Source: Candidatus Scatoplasma merdavium (lineage in GTDB: Bacteria; Bacillota_I; Bacilli_A; RFN20; CAG-288). From it: a DNA stretch of 7,695 bases. The translations under genes and the position numbers were made by a program. The notes beneath the pieces are model-generated. The model saw nothing but the letters and a program-made list of their open reading frames with translations. It was not told the origin of the DNA and searched no databases. The stretch spans positions 1 to 7,695 of the forward strand of contig JADING010000074.1 of NCBI GenBank assembly GCA_017694135.1, in the 5' to 3' direction. Shown here one piece after another: positions 4,854-7,695 of the stretch; within the stretch, counting starts at the first letter, position 1, and every line of letters begins with the position of its first letter.

Positions 4854-5819
4854 GTGAAAAGTTTTGAGATTGCTGGAATTGAAGTTCCTAACAGATACAT
4901 TCAAGCGCCGTTAGCTGGTTATACTTCTTATCCTATGAGACATATGGCGTATAAGTTTGGTTGCGGCTTAGCTTATACGGAGATGGTTTCTTGCAACGCT
5001 TTAATTTACAACAACGAAAAGACTATTAAGATGCTTCCGCAATTTAAAGAAGAAGGTTTAGTGGCTCTCCAGCTTTTTGGTGGGGATATTAATACTGTTC
5101 TTTCCGCTTTGGATATAGTTCAAGTTTTACCGATGCATTATGACTTTTTAGATTTTAATTTCGGTTGCCCGGTTCAAAAGGTTTTAAAGCAGGGTGCGGG
5201 ATCAAAGTGGTTAGAGCGCTTAGATGAGATGTATGAACTGCTGCGTTTACTAACAAGTAAATCTATTAAACCAGTTATATGTAAAATACGTTTAGGCTTT
5301 AAAGATTTCAATTATTTACAGGTAGCGAAATTGTGTGAAGACGCTGGAGTTAAAGCCATAGCTGTCCACGGGAGAACGCAGAAAGAAGGCTTCGCTGGAG
5401 AGGTTCACTATTCTAAAATACGCGAGATTAAAAATGAGATTTCTATTCCGGTTATCGCTAACGGAAACATATCATCTGACAATATTTTAGAAGTTGGTAA
5501 TCTCACTGCTTCAGATGCTTTTATGATAGGTAGAGCAGCCATAGGGAATCCTAAAATCTTTAAAGATTTAATTGATATTGAAAATGGAGTCGCCCCTTCT
5601 AATAAAGATATTCACAAGCAAGCGGAACTTTGTTTAGAGCATTTAGAATACGAGATAAAAGATAAGGGTGAGCATTTAGCTTGCGAAATAATGCGCGGTA
5701 TTTCCGCGATGTATTTTAAAGGCTTTGTTGACAGTAAAACTATTAGAACAAAGCTTGTTAACTGTTCTTCTTATGAAGATTACTGCTCTGTTTTGCTTCC
5801 CCTAATTCAATCAGCTTAG
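4854..5819 (+). CDS. dus: tRNA-dihydrouridine synthase (Dus family)
   Basis: This FMN enzyme reduces particular uridines in tRNA to dihydrouridine using NADPH. The 321-residue length is normal. Family motifs appear in order: APLAGYTSYP at 18-27 (FMN-binding start of the TIM barrel), NFGCP with catalytic Cys105, GAGS at 114-117, KIRLGF with Lys144, VHGRT with His172, IPVIANGNI at 198-206 (Asn205 where NGD is usual), and IGRAAIGNP at 225-233 (phosphate grip), followed by a helical C-terminal domain. The start is GTG: the reading frame upstream stops at 4827, contains no ATG, and the next internal Met (28) would remove the FMN motif. There is no SD and the promoter predicts a leaderless mRNA. 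It is a single-gene unit between the ftsH terminator and a convergent gene, whose end overlaps the last 62 bp. Target position on tRNA cannot be assigned. Confidence 0.94.
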   Translation: MKSFEIAGIEVPNRYIQAPLAGYTSYPMRHMAYKFGCGLAYTEMVSCNALIYNNEKTIKMLPQFKEEGLVALQLFGGDINTVLSALDIVQVLPMHYDFLDFNFGCPVQKVLKQGAGSKWLERLDEMYELLRLLTSKSIKPVICKIRLGFKDFNYLQVAKLCEDAGVKAIAVHGRTQKEGFAGEVHYSKIREIKNEISIPVIANGNISSDNILEVGNLTASDAFMIGRAAIGNPKIFKDLIDIENGVAPSNKDIHKQAELCLEHLEYEIKDKGEHLACEIMRGISAMYFKGFVDSKTIRTKLVNCSSYEDYCSVLLPLIQSA

Positions 5820-6243
5820 ATATTTCTTCTTCTGAAAACAGTTTAATTCCTTCTTTCTTTAATGCTTCTGCGGTTGTACCAATTCCGCTAATTTTGGTGT
5901 GGCTGAAAGTTCCATCGTAAATCAAATGAACGCCACAAGAAGGAGAAGATTCTTTTAAAAGAGCGTATTTGACGTTGTGCTGTTTGGCTATTTTTAAGCT
6001 TAGTTCTGCTCCTTTTATGAAAAAGGAAGTGACATCTTCATTGAGTTCGCTGACAACCTTATCGCCTCTTCTTTCTGAGGGGTGGCGCGGAGCTTTCATT
6101 CCCGAAGAAGATTCGGGGCATATTAAGATGAAATCGTAGTAGTCTTTGAGTTTTTCAATTTCTTTAGTATAGTTGTTTTTTCCGTTGTACTTGCAGTTTA
6201 TTCCCACTAAGCACGATGATACTAAAAGCTTTTCTTTTTCCAT
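5758..6243 (-). CDS. DUF523 protein, TudS-like (thiouracil desulfidase family)
   Basis: The 161-residue protein has the full DUF523 pattern: LVSSCLVGINCKYNG near the N-terminus (C11, C17), ICPE (C42), EDVTSFFIKGAE at 69-80, LLKESSPSCG (C103) and IYDGTFS at 108-114. Some members of this family (TudS) bind a [4Fe-4S] cluster through three cysteines and desulfurate 2-thiouracil; C11, C42 and C103 are the likely ligands here. The segment after CPE reads SSSGMKAPRHPSE instead of the more usual Gly/Leu-rich GGLPTPRPPAE, so substrate preference may differ. It is soluble, with no signal peptide or membrane segment. The ATG shares its A with the TAA of the upstream transporter gene (TAATG), and GAGG at 6252-6255 acts as SD with eight bases of spacing, so translation is probably coupled. 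The C-terminal 20 codons or so overlap the end of dus on the other strand. Confidence 0.88.
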   Translation of the reverse strand: MEKEKLLVSSCLVGINCKYNGKNNYTKEIEKLKDYYDFILICPESSSGMKAPRHPSERRGDKVVSELNEDVTSFFIKGAELSLKIAKQHNVKYALLKESSPSCGVHLIYDGTFSHTKISGIGTTAEALKKEGIKLFSEEEISKLIELGEAKQSSNLHKKNS

Positions 6244-7643
6244 TATTTTTGCCTCACTATGTCGTTAAGATTAACTTCTCTTGTAACATCAGATTCTTTG
6301 AGCTTTAAGGCTTTGAGAACGCGTCTGTCATTCTTAGAAAAGTACAGATATAAGACAGCGAATATTAAACCTATAAAAGCGACGATTGGTAACATGACAC
6401 CGAAGCAGATTCTAAAGGCGAGCTCAGGATTATTTCCAGGATTATCTCCGTTTTGATATCCGAAGGCAGAAGCTAAAATGGCAGTAGCGACAGCAGAGAG
6501 GATGACTGAAACTCTTCCTATCAAAGAAGATATCGAGCCCATCATTGCTTCTCTTGATGTGTGATGCTTGAGTTTATCGATGTCGATTAAATCAGCGCCG
6601 ATTAAGTCAGGTGAAACCATAAGTCCTCCTAAGAAAGGACCGATAAAGCAGCAGAGAATGCATCCGACAATATAATTGTTGGGGACTAAAAGCAAGAGCA
6701 ACGCTAAAGGAGTAACAGCGTAAGAAATAATATAAATCTTAGTATGAGAGAACTTTTTCATTAAGAAATACCATATTGGTAAGGAAACCATGAGGCTAAC
6801 AAAGAGGCAACCGAGAACTAAAGACTGCTGCCATCCAGTTTCTAACTTTAGAACGTATTTGCAATACATTGGATACAAAGATACAACGATAGCTAAGATA
6901 GCTTGGAAACAAGATTGGGCGAGATTAAACATTAAAAACGGCTTTTCTTTGATGAGATCTTTAAAAGTTGTTCGAACTTTAAATTGTTCTCGCTGTAAGT
7001 TCTCCGCTTCTAAATCGTCTTTAAAGCGAGAAGAAGAGATGAAAGTTATAAATGTGCAGATATAAACAACAGTATAAAAGATACCGACAGCCCAGTATGG
7101 TATGTGAGCATCGTTAACTAAGATTGGAGTTAGTAGATAACAAACAATCATACCTGCTATTTCAAAGGCGTGCTTGTAAGTAGCGGTTTTTTGCCTAGCG
7201 GCGCCAGTGGTAAAAAAGTTTGGGAAAAGGGCGTTGTAATTGGTGTAAATTACAGTTGAAGCATTCTCTAAAAGAATTGAAATAATTAAGTAATAAAGAA
7301 AGAAACCGACTTCTGAGAAGTTTGTGTGTTTATTTATTGCGTAAGTGAGGCAGATGAAAAGAGGGAGAAAAAGGAGACCGTAAATTAACCAAGGTAATCT
7401 CTTCCCATATTTCGATTTAGTTTTTTCTGAAAGAGCTCCGAACAGCATATCGTTGCAAGCGTCAACGATGATGAATACTATTTTGCAGATAGTGGCGTAA
7501 GATATTACAACAAGGCCACTTTCTAAATAGTAATTAAAATTGAATCCGTGGTAGAGCTGTGTTAAAAGAGTAAGGCCAAAAAGAAAAAAAGCGTAACCGA
7601 TAGATGATGTTGGCTTTTCTCTTTTCAGAATTCTTTTAAGCAT
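6243..7643 (-). CDS. GPH/MelB-like MFS symporter of unknown substrate
   Basis: This 466-residue membrane protein with about 12 hydrophobic spans belongs to the glycoside-pentoside-hexuronide cation symporter branch of the MFS. Evidence: DACNDMLFGALSEKTKSKYG followed by KRLPW (residues 61-85), matching the family signature after helix 2, and the second-half motif GADLIDID...SREAM. By ungapped alignment, D61 and D65 match the cation-site Asp55 and Asp59 of MelB, so ion coupling is probably kept. MelB's sugar-site Asp19 corresponds to T25 and Asp124 apparently to Y132, so a melibiose-like sugar is unlikely. The ATG at 7643 is the only sensible start but has no SD; the preceding 20 bases are almost pure A/T. 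It is the first gene of a minus-strand pair with the DUF523 gene. The substrate is not known. Confidence 0.85.
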   Translation of the reverse strand: MLKRILKREKPTSSIGYAFFLFGLTLLTQLYHGFNFNYYLESGLVVISYATICKIVFIIVDACNDMLFGALSEKTKSKYGKRLPWLIYGLLFLPLFICLTYAINKHTNFSEVGFFLYYLIISILLENASTVIYTNYNALFPNFFTTGAARQKTATYKHAFEIAGMIVCYLLTPILVNDAHIPYWAVGIFYTVVYICTFITFISSSRFKDDLEAENLQREQFKVRTTFKDLIKEKPFLMFNLAQSCFQAILAIVVSLYPMYCKYVLKLETGWQQSLVLGCLFVSLMVSLPIWYFLMKKFSHTKIYIISYAVTPLALLLLLVPNNYIVGCILCCFIGPFLGGLMVSPDLIGADLIDIDKLKHHTSREAMMGSISSLIGRVSVILSAVATAILASAFGYQNGDNPGNNPELAFRICFGVMLPIVAFIGLIFAVLYLYFSKNDRRVLKALKLKESDVTREVNLNDIVRQK

Positions 7644-7668
7644 ATAAATTAAATAAGTTAACGAGAAA

Positions 7669-7674
7669 AGTATA
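7669..7674 (-). promoter_or_regulatory. Candidate -10 box for the transporter operon
   Basis: On the minus strand TATACT (five of six consensus bases) lies 25 bp upstream of the transporter ATG. The matching -35 would fall at or beyond the right edge, so it cannot be checked. The start would lie near 7662, leaving a leader of about 18 nt with no SD. Confidence 0.35.
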
Positions 7675-7695
7675 CTCTAAAAGTCGCTTCTTATG

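Noticed and set aside
6790..7065. Plus-strand open frame of 91 codons opposite the transporter
   Set aside because: It lies within the clearly coding transporter gene, has no recognisable domain and no SD.
749..7643. Use of TGA as a sense codon (Mycoplasma-type code), suggested by the absence of TGA stops
   Set aside because: All genes read through without in-frame TGA, and the Trp codons checked are TGG. Seven stops (five TAA, two TAG) are too few to argue for recoding in AT-rich DNA.

Overview
The window is AT-rich DNA from a low-GC Gram-positive bacterium. The evidence is the gene order rpmG-secE-nusG, strong Shine-Dalgarno (SD) sequences of the AAGGAG type in front of rpmG, nusG and ftsH, and Bacillota-style housekeeping proteins. 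An uncultured Bacilli or Erysipelotrichales-like lineage fits best, but the species cannot be fixed from the sequence. All seven genes end in TAA or TAG and every Trp codon checked is TGG, so the standard bacterial code is sufficient.

Layout. (1) 1-748 is a long non-coding stretch. A minus-strand SD at its extreme left edge implies that a divergent leftward gene starts just outside the window. Five stem-loops follow one another between 124 and 291, ending in a 20-bp perfect palindrome whose half-site recurs elsewhere in the gap. A sigma-70-type promoter at 675-703 opens the rightward operon. (2) 749-4676 holds rpmG (ribosomal protein L33), secE, nusG and ftsH, all on the plus strand, closed by a strong intrinsic terminator at 4685-4718. 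The usual followers of nusG, rplK and rplA, are absent and ftsH takes their place. (3) 4818-5819 is a single-gene unit, dus (tRNA-dihydrouridine synthase), whose promoter lies so close to its GTG start that the mRNA should be leaderless. (4) 5758-7643 on the minus strand is a two-gene operon: a GPH/MelB-like MFS symporter followed by a DUF523 (TudS-like) protein joined by a TAATG stop-start overlap. The DUF523 gene converges on dus, and the two tails overlap by 62 bp.

The left operon groups translation (L33), protein export (SecE), transcription elongation coupled to translation (NusG) and membrane proteostasis (FtsH, which in other bacteria degrades unassembled SecY). Three of these conserved proteins carry extra sequence: a poly-Ser C-terminal tail on SecE, an acidic N-terminal tail of about 53 residues on NusG, and about 200 additional C-terminal residues on FtsH that include a folded-looking domain I do not recognise. 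The FtsH domain is the strongest candidate for something undescribed here. On the right, Dus and the TudS-like protein both suggest uridine or thiouracil chemistry, but the link is only inferred.
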